Assembly (NCBI GenBank): GCA_001657395.1
Contig: LYSY01000002.1
Span: 682,001-746,000, forward strand
Reading direction: 5' to 3'
Length of the DNA stretch: 64,000 bases
Source: Rhodospirillales bacterium BBD 1991-14
GTDB lineage: Bacteria; Pseudomonadota; Alphaproteobacteria; Kiloniellales; Kiloniellaceae
Position 1 is the stretch's first letter. Every line of letters starts with the position of its first letter. Below the pieces are notes generated by a model, which searched no databases, was not told where the DNA came from, and was given only the letters and a program-made list of their open reading frames with translations. The position numbers and the translations under genes are program-made. Shown here one piece after another: positions 20,135 to 28,897 of this stretch.

Positions 20135-20174
20135 ACTGAAAAGCGGCCCGTCAGGCTATCCCCGGCGGGCCGCT
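20135..20174 (-). terminator. rho-independent terminator of the cytochrome c gene
   Basis: Read on the minus strand, an 8-bp GC stem (GCGGCCCG/CGGGCCGC at 20166-20173 and 20143-20150) is followed by TTTTCAGTTCTT. It lies 24 bases beyond the cytochrome c stop and before the hisN start. Confidence 0.75.
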
Positions 20175-20197
20175 CGGTCAGACTGGATTTGCAAAGC

Positions 20198-20743
20198 TTA
20201 CTGCGGAAGCGGTGCCGGACTACCGCTTAGCCCACGCATGTAGGCGATGATGTCGGCACGCTCCTGCTCGCTGCGCAGGCCGGCGAAGGACATCTTGGTG
20301 CCCGGCGCCCATTCGCGCGGCCGGTGCAGGAAGCCGTTCAGGTTCTCGTAGTCCCAGACCTGGTCGGCTTTCTCCAGCAAGGCATCGGAAAACGAATAGC
20401 CTTCGTAGCTGGTGATCTGGCGGTTGACGATTTCGTAGAGGTTGGGGCCGACCTTGGTGGGGCCGCCCTCGTCGAAACTGTGGCAGGCTGTACACTTCCG
20501 GGCCACGCTCTCGCCGGCGGCGGGGTCGGCGGAGGCCAGAAGCGGTCCGATTGGCTCCAGTGCCGGGGGTGCCTCGGCAACCTCGGCCGGGGCGTCGCCC
20601 TCCGCTCCGGCCACCGTGTAGACGTTCTCTTCCAACTGCTCGGGATGGTAGAGAAGTTCTGCGGCGAATCCGGAGAACATGGCGATAACGCCGGCGGTCA
20701 GCAGCGCGGCGGCAATCTTGTTCGATTCCAACGAAGAAGCCAT
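20198..20743 (-). CDS. cycM: membrane-anchored cytochrome c (CycM/c552 type)
   Basis: 181 residues from ATG 20743, preceded by AAGGG; the longer frame to 20803 adds an unlikely N-terminus. One uncleaved helix (AAALLTAGVIAMFSGFAAELLY) anchors it in the inner membrane, then an Ala/Pro/Glu linker leads to a class I cytochrome c domain with the haem motif KCTACH and the axial Met in GTKMSFAG. This is the layout of CycM, which carries electrons from the bc1 complex to an aa3-type oxidase. The order cytochrome c, divergent kdsB, pheA is a familiar alphaproteobacterial neighbourhood. A terminator follows. Confidence 0.88.
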   Translation of the reverse strand: MASSLESNKIAAALLTAGVIAMFSGFAAELLYHPEQLEENVYTVAGAEGDAPAEVAEAPPALEPIGPLLASADPAAGESVARKCTACHSFDEGGPTKVGPNLYEIVNRQITSYEGYSFSDALLEKADQVWDYENLNGFLHRPREWAPGTKMSFAGLRSEQERADIIAYMRGLSGSPAPLPQ

Positions 20744-21008
20744 GGACAAACCCTTGCTTTCCCTCTGTTCCGGGCCGGACAATAGCTGCGCAAATCCGGG
20801 CATTCAATAGTCCGCGCCGCGTTATGGCGCCGCAGGTATACAAAACGGGCGTGAAAAAAGCCTTTTCATCCCGCGCGAAGGCGGACAGGCTCCCCCCGCG
20901 GTGCCGCCATGGGCGGTTCCTGCGCGGGCATCGCGCAGACCGCGAATCCGTCAGCCCCGAACTCTCGCCCTCCCGAACTCTCGTCCTTCAGAAACCCGCC
21001 TTCACCCA

Positions 21009-21818
21009 ATGGTCTCCGAATCCCTGTCCGAGCCGAGCGCGCCGCGCAATCCCATCGTCCTGATTCCGGCCCGCCTCGCCTCGGTACGCCTGCCGGACAA
21101 ACCCCTGGCCGATCTCCACGGCGAGCCCATGATCGTCCACGTCTGGCGCCGCGCGATGGAGGCCGATGTGGGGCCGGTGGCGGTGGCCTGCGCCGAGCCG
21201 GCAATCGCCGAGGCGGTCGAGGCGGCGGGCGGCCGGGCGGTGCTGACACGCCCCGATCACCCCAGCGGCTCCGACCGGATCTTCGAGGCGCTGCAGGCTG
21301 TCGACCCCGAAGGCCGCCACGACGCGGTGGTCAACCTGCAGGGCGATCTGCCGACGGTGGAGCCGGCGTTGGTGCAGGCGGTCCTGCGCCCTCTGACCGA
21401 CCCCGCCGTGGACATTGGCAGCCTGGTGGTCGAGATCCGCGATGCGGAGGAGCGCCGCAACCCCAACGTGGTGAAGGCCGCCGTCAGCTTTGCCGAGGGC
21501 GCCGAGCTGGCCCGGGCGCTCTATTTCAGCCGTGCCCCGGTGCCTTACGATCCCTGGGATTTTGATCCCAAAGACGGCGCTGTGGCTCAGCCGCTCTACC
21601 ACCACATCGGGATCTACAGCTACCGGCGCCAGGCGCTGGCGCAGTTCGTTGCGCTGCCGCCCTCGCCCCTCGAACAGCGCGAGCGGCTGGAGCAGCTCAG
21701 GGCCCTGGAAGCGGGGCTGCGCCTGGATGTGGCCCGCGTTGACACCCTGCCGCTCGGCGTCGATACTCCCGCCGATTTGGCCCGGGCGCGGGCCCTTCTC
21801 GCGCCAGGTGGGGGATAA
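21009..21818 (+). CDS. kdsB: 3-deoxy-manno-octulosonate cytidylyltransferase
   Basis: 269 residues from ATG 21009. The nucleotidyltransferase start is [33 protein letters not shown]; further conserved parts are [25 protein letters not shown] (metal-binding Asp) and the product-side segment [13 protein letters not shown]. KdsB activates Kdo as CMP-Kdo for lipid A core assembly, so the organism makes Kdo-containing LPS. The upstream in-frame extension to 20901 is rejected as low-complexity. No clear ribosome site is visible. Confidence 0.93.
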   Translation: MVSESLSEPSAPRNPIVLIPARLASVRLPDKPLADLHGEPMIVHVWRRAMEADVGPVAVACAEPAIAEAVEAAGGRAVLTRPDHPSGSDRIFEALQAVDPEGRHDAVVNLQGDLPTVEPALVQAVLRPLTDPAVDIGSLVVEIRDAEERRNPNVVKAAVSFAEGAELARALYFSRAPVPYDPWDFDPKDGAVAQPLYHHIGIYSYRRQALAQFVALPPSPLEQRERLEQLRALEAGLRLDVARVDTLPLGVDTPADLARARALLAPGGG

Positions 21819-21909
21819 GGGCCGCTTAGAAAGTCAGTCTATCGGGCGGCGGTCCCGCGCGCCCAGTCCAGTACGAATGTCTGGCCCAACACGTGAGAAG
21901 GTATTGTCC

Positions 21910-22785
21910 ATGGTGGAGGCCCCCGCAGCGGCGGCGCCGCAGAACACGATCGCCTTTCAGGGCGTTCCCGGTGCCTATTCGGACATGGCCTGCCGGGCCG
22001 TTTTTCCGGAGATGACCACGCTGTCCTGCGTCTCCTTTGAGGACACCTTCGCCGCCGTGCGCGACGGGCGGGCGCGCCTGGCCATGATCCCCATCGAGAA
22101 TTCCAGCGCCGGGCGGGTCGCCGACATCCACCACCTGCTGCCGGAATCGGGCCTGCACATCGTCGGCGAGCACTTCCAGCGGGTGGAACATCAGCTTCTG
22201 GCGCCCAAGAACACGACCCGCGACCAGGTGAAGACGGTCCACAGCCATGTCCAGGCGCTGTCCCAGTGCCGCCACTTCACCCGGCGCGAAGGGTTGATGC
22301 CGGTCTCCCACGCCGACACCGCCGGTGCGGCGGCGGAGGTGGCTGAACTGGGCGATCCCACCCGCGCCGCCCTGGCGTCCAAACTGGCGGCGGAGATCTA
22401 CGACCTGCAGATCCTGGCCGGCGACGTTCAGGACACCGACCACAACACCACCCGCTTCCTCATCATGGCGGAGGAGCCGATCGACCCGCCGATGCACAAC
22501 GGGCTGGTGATCACCACCTTCGTCTTCCGCGTCCGCTCGGTCCCCGCCGCGCTCTACAAGGCGCTGGGCGGCTTTGCCACCAACGGCATCAACATCACCA
22601 AGCTGGAAAGCTACATCATCGACGGCAGCTTCACGGTGGCCCAGTTCTACGCCGACATCGAGGGCCATCCCGACGACCGCATGGTGCGCCTGGCGCTGGA
22701 GGAGCTCAGCTTCTTCTCCCGCGAGGTGAAGATCCTGGGGGTCTACCCCGCCGATGCCTTCCGCGGCCGCACCAACGGCGACTGA
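21910..22785 (+). CDS. pheA: prephenate dehydratase with ACT domain
   Basis: 291 residues from ATG 21910; GAGAAGG at 21895-21901 is ideally placed, while the frame itself extends up into kdsB. The dehydratase domain shows FQGVPGAYSDMA, PIENSSAGRVADIHHLL and the catalytic Thr in HNTTRFLIM; the C-terminal ACT domain (VITTFVFRVRSVPAALYKALGGFA...ITKLES) binds phenylalanine for feedback inhibition. It converts prephenate to phenylpyruvate. It follows kdsB by 91 bases in the same direction. Confidence 0.93.
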   Translation: MVEAPAAAAPQNTIAFQGVPGAYSDMACRAVFPEMTTLSCVSFEDTFAAVRDGRARLAMIPIENSSAGRVADIHHLLPESGLHIVGEHFQRVEHQLLAPKNTTRDQVKTVHSHVQALSQCRHFTRREGLMPVSHADTAGAAAEVAELGDPTRAALASKLAAEIYDLQILAGDVQDTDHNTTRFLIMAEEPIDPPMHNGLVITTFVFRVRSVPAALYKALGGFATNGINITKLESYIIDGSFTVAQFYADIEGHPDDRMVRLALEELSFFSREVKILGVYPADAFRGRTNGD

Positions 22786-22807
22786 AATCAGGGAAGCGGG
22801 CGGGGCC

Positions 22808-23740
22808 TCAGCCCTCCGCCAGCCAGTCGTTCACCAGGCGCCGGGCGATGGAATCGGGACGCGGCAGCTTGAAGGTCTCGTCCTCCGGCGAGGCGCGCAG
22901 TTGGTCTCGCGTGTACCAGGCCGCGCTTTCCAGTTCGTCCTCCGCCGTGTCCAGCGGGCCGAAGTCGGCGCGGGCGTAGAAGCCCAGCATGATGGAGGAC
23001 GGGAAGGGCCAGGGCTGGGAGGAGTGATAGACCACGTCCTCCACCGCAACCGGCAGGTTGACCTCCTCCAGGATCTCGCGGGCCACCGCCTCCTCCAGGC
23101 TCTCGCCGGGCTCGACGAAGCCGGCCAGGGTGGAGTGCATGCCCGGCGGCCAGATGGGCTGGCGGCCCAGCACGCAGCGCTCGCCGCCGTCGTGCACCAG
23201 CATGATGACCGCCGGGTCGGTGCGTGGGAAATGCACGCTGCGGCAGGCGGGGTTGGTGCAACGGCGCTGGTGCCCGGCCTTTTCGCTGACCGTGGGGCTG
23301 CCGCAGACCCCGCAGAAGCCGTGGCGGGCATGCCAGTGCACGAGGCCGCGGGCGTAGGCCAGGATGGCGGAGTCGCAGCGGTTCATGACCGGGCCGACGG
23401 CGCGCAGGTCCTGGAAGGCGCCCTGCCGCGCCAGCACCGGGTCGTCCTCCGGCGCCTCCAGGTGGGAGAGGTCGACGGCCAGATAGGGCACGTCGCTGCG
23501 CAGCCCCAGGAACATATGCTCGCGCGCCACCGCCACCAGATGCCCGGCGTCGCGCCGGCGCAGCCAGACCGCCTCGGCCTGGGCGGCGATCAGGTGCTTG
23601 TTGCGCCAGACCGGCACGATGACGCAGTCCGGATCGCTGACCAGCCGGTCGATGAAGGTGGCATCGGCGCGGCGCTGGTCGATCCTGTCGAGGGGGACGC
23701 CGGCATAGAAATTCGGCGCGGGAGACTTGCGTGGGGACAT
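22808..23740 (-). CDS. nudC: NADH pyrophosphatase NudC
   Basis: 310 residues. The zinc ribbon is CGVCGSP...CTNPACRS, the Nudix box is GFVEPGESLEEAVAREILEE, and it is followed by the NudC array SSQPWPFPSSIMLGF that defines NAD(H)-specific members. NudC hydrolyses NADH/NAD and removes NAD caps from RNA. It converges on pheA with a 22-base gap. The N-terminal domain before the zinc ribbon is variable, as in the family. Confidence 0.92.
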   Translation of the reverse strand: MSPRKSPAPNFYAGVPLDRIDQRRADATFIDRLVSDPDCVIVPVWRNKHLIAAQAEAVWLRRRDAGHLVAVAREHMFLGLRSDVPYLAVDLSHLEAPEDDPVLARQGAFQDLRAVGPVMNRCDSAILAYARGLVHWHARHGFCGVCGSPTVSEKAGHQRRCTNPACRSVHFPRTDPAVIMLVHDGGERCVLGRQPIWPPGMHSTLAGFVEPGESLEEAVAREILEEVNLPVAVEDVVYHSSQPWPFPSSIMLGFYARADFGPLDTAEDELESAAWYTRDQLRASPEDETFKLPRPDSIARRLVNDWLAEG

Positions 23741-23889
23741 GATGGCGCCAGCTTGCCCGGGCTTTGGACTCGTGGCAATGGCGTCGTGGCAATCGCCCTT
23801 TCGGTCACCGAAGCGTGATCCCGGCAGCCTGCCGGGCCCGCAGGCGGCGCCTTGAACCGCCGGCGCCCTTGGGTCAGGCTGGCGGCGGT

Positions 23890-24612
23890 ATGACCGGTTC
23901 CGACATCAAAGCTCCCGGCACGACTGCGCGCGTCGACATCAACCGGCGCCGGGCGCTGCGCCTTGGCGGCGCTTCCGCGCTGGCCGCTGCGGGCCTGCTT
24001 GGGACCGGCCGGCCCTTCGGGGCTGCCGCGGCCGATCTGGTGCCGCAGGACAAGGCCTGGCGCTTCCTGGTGCTGCGCCACGGCGCGGTGATCGGCGAAC
24101 ATCGCTTCGATTTCTCGCGCCGCGACGGCGACTTCATCGTCGAGGTCGCCATCGACATTTCGGTCGGTGTGCTCGGCGTCACGCTGTTCCGCTTCACCCA
24201 CCGGGCCGAGGAGGTCTGGCGCGATGGCTGGCTGCAGGCCCTCACCTCGGCCACCGACGACGACGGCCGGCTGTGGCGGGTGCAGTCCCTGCGCAGCGAC
24301 GGCGCCCTGCGCGGCACCGTCAACGACGTCGGTTTCGACGTCTCCGGCTTTGTGGTGCCCGCCAGCCTCTGGCACCGCGACACGCCGAAGACCCAGGTGC
24401 TCTTCGGCACCATCGACGGGCGCACCAAGGTGGTGAACACCAGGCTGGTCGGCGAGGAGGCGGTGGAGGTCGCCGGCCGGCCGCGCCAGACCCGCCATTT
24501 CCGGCTCACCGGCGAGATCGAGCGCGACGTCTGGTACGACGCCGACTGCGGCATCGCCCGTGTTACCTTCCCCGCCCCCGACGGCTCCCTCATCACGCTG
24601 GAACGCCAATAG
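23890..24612 (+). CDS. Tat-exported DUF6134-like protein
   Basis: 240 residues from ATG 23890; the longer frame from 23764 overlaps the nudC promoter side. A twin-arginine-like signal (INRRRALRLGGASALAAAGLLGTG) is followed by a beta-rich domain: WRFLVLRHGAVIGEHRFDFSRRDGDFIVEVAIDISV, HRAEEVWRDGWLQALTSATDDDG, and a C-terminus VWYDADCGIARVTFPAPDGSLITLERQ. This matches the DUF6134 layout as I know it; function is unknown, and the repeated strands suggest a ligand-binding barrel in the periplasm. It is monocistronic or precedes the AraC gene. Confidence 0.65.
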   Translation: MTGSDIKAPGTTARVDINRRRALRLGGASALAAAGLLGTGRPFGAAAADLVPQDKAWRFLVLRHGAVIGEHRFDFSRRDGDFIVEVAIDISVGVLGVTLFRFTHRAEEVWRDGWLQALTSATDDDGRLWRVQSLRSDGALRGTVNDVGFDVSGFVVPASLWHRDTPKTQVLFGTIDGRTKVVNTRLVGEEAVEVAGRPRQTRHFRLTGEIERDVWYDADCGIARVTFPAPDGSLITLERQ

Positions 24613-24714
24613 GCTGAAGGGCAGCGCGCGGAGGGGTCGCAACCGCGATCAAGCGCGCCCGCTTCACAGCCGCTATAGCTTGCCCCGGTTTCTTGTGGAT
24701 GCAGAGCGACGGAT

Positions 24715-25551
24715 GTGACCAACCCCGTGAGCAAGGCCATCTGGTTCATCGAAACCCAATTGGCCGAAGACATCACCCTTGACGAGATCGCGGCGGTCGC
24801 CGGGATCTCTCGTTTCCAGATGTCACGGGCCTTCAGCCTGGCCACCGGCTGGTCGCTCGTCCGCTACCGCCGGGGGCGCCGGCTGGCGGAGGCGGCCCGG
24901 TGCCTGGCGGAGGGGGCGCCCGACATCCTGGCGGTCGCACTCGATGCCGGCTACGGTTCACACGAAGCCTTCACGCGCGCCTTTCGCGAGCACTTCGGGC
25001 TGACGCCGGAGCAGCTTCGCGCGCGGCGCAGTCTCAACACTCTCGAACTGGTGGAGCCATTGAAAATGGATGAGGACTTTATCGAGGGTTTGGAGCCGGC
25101 CCGCTTCGAAGACGGCCGGGCCCTGCTCGTGGCCGGCCTCGGCGCGCGCTACGACTGGGAATCCAGCAAGGGCATTCCGGCACAGTGGCAGCGCTTCAAC
25201 GCCTGTGCGGACCAACTGCCCGGCCAGGTCGGCCAGGTGGCCTACGGGGTCTCCTGCAACAGTGACGGGGCCGGCAACTTCGATTACATCTGCGGGGTCG
25301 AGGTAGCGGACTTCGATGAGCTGCCGGCCGACTTCGCCCGCCTGCGCATTGCTCCGCAGCGCTATGCCGTCTTCGCCCACCGCGATCACATCTCGACGAT
25401 CCGCCGGACGGTGAACACGATCTGGAACAAATGGCTTCCCGGATCCGGCTATGAGATGGCCGATGCACCGGATTTTGAGCGCTACGACAAGGATTTCGAT
25501 CCCGAAACCGGGGATGGCGGGTTGGAAATCTGGGTCCCGATCAAGACCTAG
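24715..25551 (+). CDS. AraC-family regulator with GyrI-like effector domain
   Basis: 278 residues from GTG 24715. Two N-terminal HTH motifs of the AraC/XylS type are clear (LTEDITLDEIAAVAGIS-like segment at residues 16-35 and PDILAVALDAGYGSHEAFTRAFREHFG at about 66-92). The C-terminal half (about residues 110-278) is a GyrI/SbmC-like effector-binding domain ending EIWVPIKT, with the typical VAYGVSCN and FDYICGVEV strands. Such proteins (Rob/SoxS-like arrangement with added GyrI domain) sense small amphipathic or drug-like ligands. The regulated gene is not evident; DUF6134 upstream is a candidate. Confidence 0.85.
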   Translation: MTNPVSKAIWFIETQLAEDITLDEIAAVAGISRFQMSRAFSLATGWSLVRYRRGRRLAEAARCLAEGAPDILAVALDAGYGSHEAFTRAFREHFGLTPEQLRARRSLNTLELVEPLKMDEDFIEGLEPARFEDGRALLVAGLGARYDWESSKGIPAQWQRFNACADQLPGQVGQVAYGVSCNSDGAGNFDYICGVEVADFDELPADFARLRIAPQRYAVFAHRDHISTIRRTVNTIWNKWLPGSGYEMADAPDFERYDKDFDPETGDGGLEIWVPIKT

Positions 25552-25604
25552 ATGCGGGGCCCCGCCCGGGCTTTCGGGCGCTCGGCGAAAGCCATCCGTG
25601 GGCC

Positions 25605-25633
25605 TTGCCCTCCTGCCCGCGATGCCCGATATT
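25605..25633 (+). promoter_or_regulatory. sigma-70-like promoter of the SRP RNA
   Basis: TTGCCC (25605-25610), a 17-base spacer and GATATT (25628-25633) lie just before the first base of the SRP RNA stem at 25638, consistent with transcription starting there. Confidence 0.6.
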
Positions 25634-25637
25634 GACT

Positions 25638-25740
25638 GTGGGAGGTTGGCTGCGGACGTATCGCTCGCCAACCCGGTCAGGTCCGGAAGGAAGCAGCCGT
25701 AACGAGTTTCCGATGCGGGTCGTTTGTCCAACCTCCCACC
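25638..25740 (+). ncRNA. ffs: signal recognition particle 4.5S RNA
   Basis: The ends pair as a 12-bp perfect stem (25638-25649 with 25728-25739). The apical domain holds the universally conserved SRP core around GGTCAGGTCCGGAAGGAAGC, the Ffh-binding asymmetric loop with its GGAA tetraloop, and the partner strand AGCAGCCGTAACGAG. Length (about 100 nt) fits the bacterial small SRP RNA. Position immediately before dnaX-ybaB-recR is typical for Alphaproteobacteria. It guides co-translational targeting of membrane proteins together with Ffh. Confidence 0.95.
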
Positions 25741-25855
25741 TTAAGTAATTGACCGGGTTGAGCTTTGTCGCTCGAGGGCTGCGGGTCCCGCCAGGACCGA
25801 AGTCCACGCGGATGAACCCCCCGGATAACCCCCCGGAAAGCCCCCGGACAGCTTT

Positions 25856-27754
25856 ATGAGCGACGCCAGCAGCGACAGAGACGAAGCCAGCCTCTATCGG
25901 GTGCTCGCCCGCAAATACCGCCCCAGCAGCTTCGCCGACCTGGTCGGCCAGGAAGCGCTGGTCCGCACCCTCACCAATGCCATCGAGACCGGCCGCCTGG
26001 CCCATGCCTTCGTGCTGACCGGCGTGCGCGGCGTCGGCAAGACCACGACGGCGCGCATCATCGCCCGGGCGCTCAACTGCGTGGGGCCGGACGGGTCGGG
26101 TGGGCCCACCCCGGCACCCTGCGGCGTCTGCGAACACTGCCGGGCGATCGCCCAGGACCGCCATGTCGACGTGATCGAGATGGACGCGGCCAGCCGCACC
26201 GGCGTCGCCGATATCCGCGAGCTGATCGAGGGGGTGCGCTACCGCCCGGTGCAGGCGCGCTACAAGATCTACATCATCGACGAAGTGCACATGCTCTCCA
26301 CCAGCGCCTTCAACGCCCTTTTGAAAACGCTGGAAGAACCGCCGGAGCACGTTGTCTTCATCTTCGCTACGACCGAGATCCGCAAGGTGCCGGTCACCGT
26401 GCTGTCGCGTTGTCAGCGCTTCGATCTGCGCCGCCTCGCTCAGGAGGAACTGGCCGCCCTCTTCACCCGCATCGCCGGGCAGGAGAACGTGACGGTGGAG
26501 GCCGAGGCCCTGGCGATGATTGCCCGCGCCGCCGACGGTTCGGCGCGCGACGGCCTCTCCCTGCTGGACCAGGCCATTGCACTGGGCGGCGGCACCACGG
26601 TGAGTGCAGAGCAGGTGCAGGCCATGCTGGGCCTGGCCGACCGGGCGCGCATCTTCGATCTCTTTACCGCGGTGGTCACCGGCAAGGTGCCGGAGAGCCT
26701 GGAGATCCTGGCCGGCCTCCATGCCGCCGGCGCAGACCCGGCGGTGGTGATCCAGGATCTGCTGGAGCTGTCCCATTTCCTCACCCGCGCCAAGCTGGTT
26801 CCCGCCACGCTCGATGCGCCGGGCCAGCCGGAGACCGAGCGGGTGCGCGGGCGCGAACTCTCGGAGAAGCTCAGCATGGCCAGCCTGGCGCGCATCTGGC
26901 AGATGCTGCTGAAGAGCCTGGGCGAGGTGCAGAGCGCGCCCATCCCCCTGCAGGCGGCGGAAATGGCCCTGATCCGTCTGGCCCATGCCAGCGAGCTGCC
27001 GACACCGGCTGATCTCGTGCAGCGCCTGACCGGGGACGCGGGCGCAGCGGTTTCCGCTGCCGGCGGCAAGGCTGCACCCGCCGCACGGGCGCCGGCGCAG
27101 GAGCCGTTCGCCGGCCCGCCGAATGCGGGGCCCGATGTTGGCCCAGATGGGGGCCCCCAGGCCGCGGCACCCCTGCCGCCGCGCGACCAGCCGGCACCTC
27201 TGGCTGACGGATCGCCCCAGGCCGCCCTGGCCCAGCCGCTGGAAGAGACTTTCGACCTGCTGCCGGAAGAGGTTTCGCAGCCGTCCTCCGGGCCCGACGA
27301 CCAGACACCCAAAAGCTTCGCCGAGGCGGTGGCGCTGGTGCGCGGTGCGCGGGAGACCATGCTGGCCAACCACCTGATGGACGATGTGCATCTGGTCAGC
27401 TTCGAGCCCGGTCGCATTGAGATCAACGTCCGCGAGGAGGCGCCGCCCAATCTGGCGAGCCGCTTCGCCGCCGTGCTGGAAGAGGTCTGCGGCAGCCGCT
27501 GGATCATCTCCATTTCCCAGGAGCCGGGCTCGCCGACTCTGCGCGAGCAGGAGCGCGCCACGGAGGCCGGGAAGCGGGCTGCGGTTATGGAACATCCCCT
27601 GGTCAAGGCGGCGCTGGAAAGCTTTCCGGATGCCGAACTGGTCGCGCGCCGCGACGGCACGAGACAGACGGCTGCTGCGGAGACCGCCGCCACTGACGGC
27701 GTGAGACGCGAAGAAGGCGGGGGACGCGAAGAACAAGGAGAGGGCGAAGCATGA
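25856..27754 (+). CDS. dnaX: DNA polymerase III subunit gamma/tau
   Basis: 632 residues. The AAA+ clamp-loader domain starts with [26 protein letters not shown], Walker [13 protein letters not shown], the four-Cys zinc site (CVGPDG...CGVCEHC), Walker B IIDEVHML and sensor motifs [10 protein letters not shown] and [11 protein letters not shown]. After residue 370 comes an Ala/Pro-rich linker and a tau-like C-terminal domain ([20 protein letters not shown]). It loads the beta clamp and bridges the polymerase. The stop overlaps the ybaB start as ATGA. No obvious slippage run that would yield gamma was noticed. Confidence 0.95.
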   Translation: MSDASSDRDEASLYRVLARKYRPSSFADLVGQEALVRTLTNAIETGRLAHAFVLTGVRGVGKTTTARIIARALNCVGPDGSGGPTPAPCGVCEHCRAIAQDRHVDVIEMDAASRTGVADIRELIEGVRYRPVQARYKIYIIDEVHMLSTSAFNALLKTLEEPPEHVVFIFATTEIRKVPVTVLSRCQRFDLRRLAQEELAALFTRIAGQENVTVEAEALAMIARAADGSARDGLSLLDQAIALGGGTTVSAEQVQAMLGLADRARIFDLFTAVVTGKVPESLEILAGLHAAGADPAVVIQDLLELSHFLTRAKLVPATLDAPGQPETERVRGRELSEKLSMASLARIWQMLLKSLGEVQSAPIPLQAAEMALIRLAHASELPTPADLVQRLTGDAGAAVSAAGGKAAPAARAPAQEPFAGPPNAGPDVGPDGGPQAAAPLPPRDQPAPLADGSPQAALAQPLEETFDLLPEEVSQPSSGPDDQTPKSFAEAVALVRGARETMLANHLMDDVHLVSFEPGRIEINVREEAPPNLASRFAAVLEEVCGSRWIISISQEPGSPTLREQERATEAGKRAAVMEHPLVKAALESFPDAELVARRDGTRQTAAAETAATDGVRREEGGGREEQGEGEA

Positions 27755-28074
27755 AGAACCTGGGCCAGATGATGAAACAGGCACAGGAGATGCAGGCCAA
27801 GATGGCCGAGATGCAGGAGAAGCTGGGCGATCTCGAGGTCTCCGGCCAGGCCGGTGCCGGCATGGTGACGGCCACGTTGAACGGCAAGTCCGAGCTGCGC
27901 GGCCTGAAGATCGATCCCTCCCTGGTCGATCCCAGCGACGTGGAGGTTCTGGAAGACCTCATCGTTGCGGCGGTGAACGATGCCAAGGCCAAGGTGGAGG
28001 TCAGGGTCGCCGAGGAGATGCAGAAGGTGACCGGCGGGCTCAGCCTGCCGCCGGGCATGAAGCTGCCCTTCTGA
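27751..28074 (+). CDS. ybaB: YbaB/EbfC nucleoid-associated protein
   Basis: 107 residues, start overlapping the dnaX stop, with AAGGAG at 27735-27740. An N-terminal helix ([21 protein letters not shown]) forms the dimer arm, then the characteristic strand [28 protein letters not shown]. The protein binds DNA as a tweezer-shaped dimer; its gene is nearly always between dnaX and recR. Confidence 0.95.
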   Translation: MKNLGQMMKQAQEMQAKMAEMQEKLGDLEVSGQAGAGMVTATLNGKSELRGLKIDPSLVDPSDVEVLEDLIVAAVNDAKAKVEVRVAEEMQKVTGGLSLPPGMKLPF

Positions 28075-28129
28075 CCGGCCCGCTTCTGCGCGCCTTTGCC
28101 ATGCTCCTGCGCTTCGGATCCAACCGCCG

Positions 28130-28723
28130 ATGATTGCCGGCGACCTCGACCGCCTGATTCAACTGCTGGCCCGGCTGCCGGGCCTGGGGCCGCGCTCGGC
28201 GCGCCGGGCGGTTCTCCATCTGATGAAAAAGCGCGAGGCGCTGATGCTGCCGCTGGTCGATGCCATGGCCAATGCGGCGGAGGCCATCACCGTCTGCAGC
28301 ACCTGCGGTAACCTCGATACGCAGGATCCCTGCGGCATCTGCCAGGACCCCAAGCGCGATGGACGCCTGCTCTGTGTGGTCGAGGAGGTGGCCGATCTCT
28401 GGGCACTGGAACGCAGCGGCGCCTTCAAGGGGCGCTATCATGTCCTCGGCGGGACGCTTTCGGCCATCGACGGGCGCGGGCCCGAGCAGCTCCACATGTC
28501 CAGGCTGATCGAGCGTGTCGAAGGCGGCGGCGTCGAGGAGGTGATCCTGGCGCTGTCGGCCACCGTCGACGGCCAGGCCACCGCCCACTACGTGACCGAC
28601 CGTCTCGCCGGCGGCGCGGTGAAGCTCTCCCGCCTCGCCCACGGGGTGCCGGTGGGCGGCGAACTGGACTATCTCGACGACGGCACCCTGACCGCGGCCC
28701 TGAAGGCGCGCCGGCCGGCCTGA
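28130..28723 (+). CDS. recR: recombination mediator RecR
   Basis: 197 residues. Helix-hairpin-helix ([20 protein letters not shown]), a C4 zinc finger ([18 protein letters not shown]), a Toprim domain ([18 protein letters not shown]) and the Walker-like C-terminus give the full RecR order. With RecO and RecF it loads RecA at gaps. It follows ybaB by 55 bases in the conserved dnaX-ybaB-recR group. Confidence 0.95.
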   Translation: MIAGDLDRLIQLLARLPGLGPRSARRAVLHLMKKREALMLPLVDAMANAAEAITVCSTCGNLDTQDPCGICQDPKRDGRLLCVVEEVADLWALERSGAFKGRYHVLGGTLSAIDGRGPEQLHMSRLIERVEGGGVEEVILALSATVDGQATAHYVTDRLAGGAVKLSRLAHGVPVGGELDYLDDGTLTAALKARRPA

Positions 28724-28835
28724 CGACACAGGGCGAAAAGCAGACTGCCCGGTTGCGCCCCCGGATTGGTGCGCCCCAGTGTCGCGGCGCCCAAGTGATG
28801 CCGCAATTGCTTGGCAGGCTCCCGCCGCGCCGCCG

Positions 28836-28880
28836 CCCCGAATGAACTGGCCCCGAATGAATTGGCCCCGGATAAATTGA
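28836..28880. repeat. three tandem copies of a 15-bp repeat
   Basis: CCCCGAATGAACTGG (28836-28850), CCCCGAATGAATTGG (28851-28865) and a degenerate CCCCGGATAAATTGA (28866-28880) are head to tail in the 174-base gap before the DUF4139 gene. The third copy ends 17 bases before the start codon, so it lies in the leader. Confidence 0.85.
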
Positions 28881-28897
28881 ACGAGGTTTGATAAACA

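Noticed and set aside
25541-27784. 747-codon minus-strand frame across the SRP RNA and dnaX
   Set aside because: Antisense to dnaX with complete AAA+ motifs and to the structurally clear SRP RNA.
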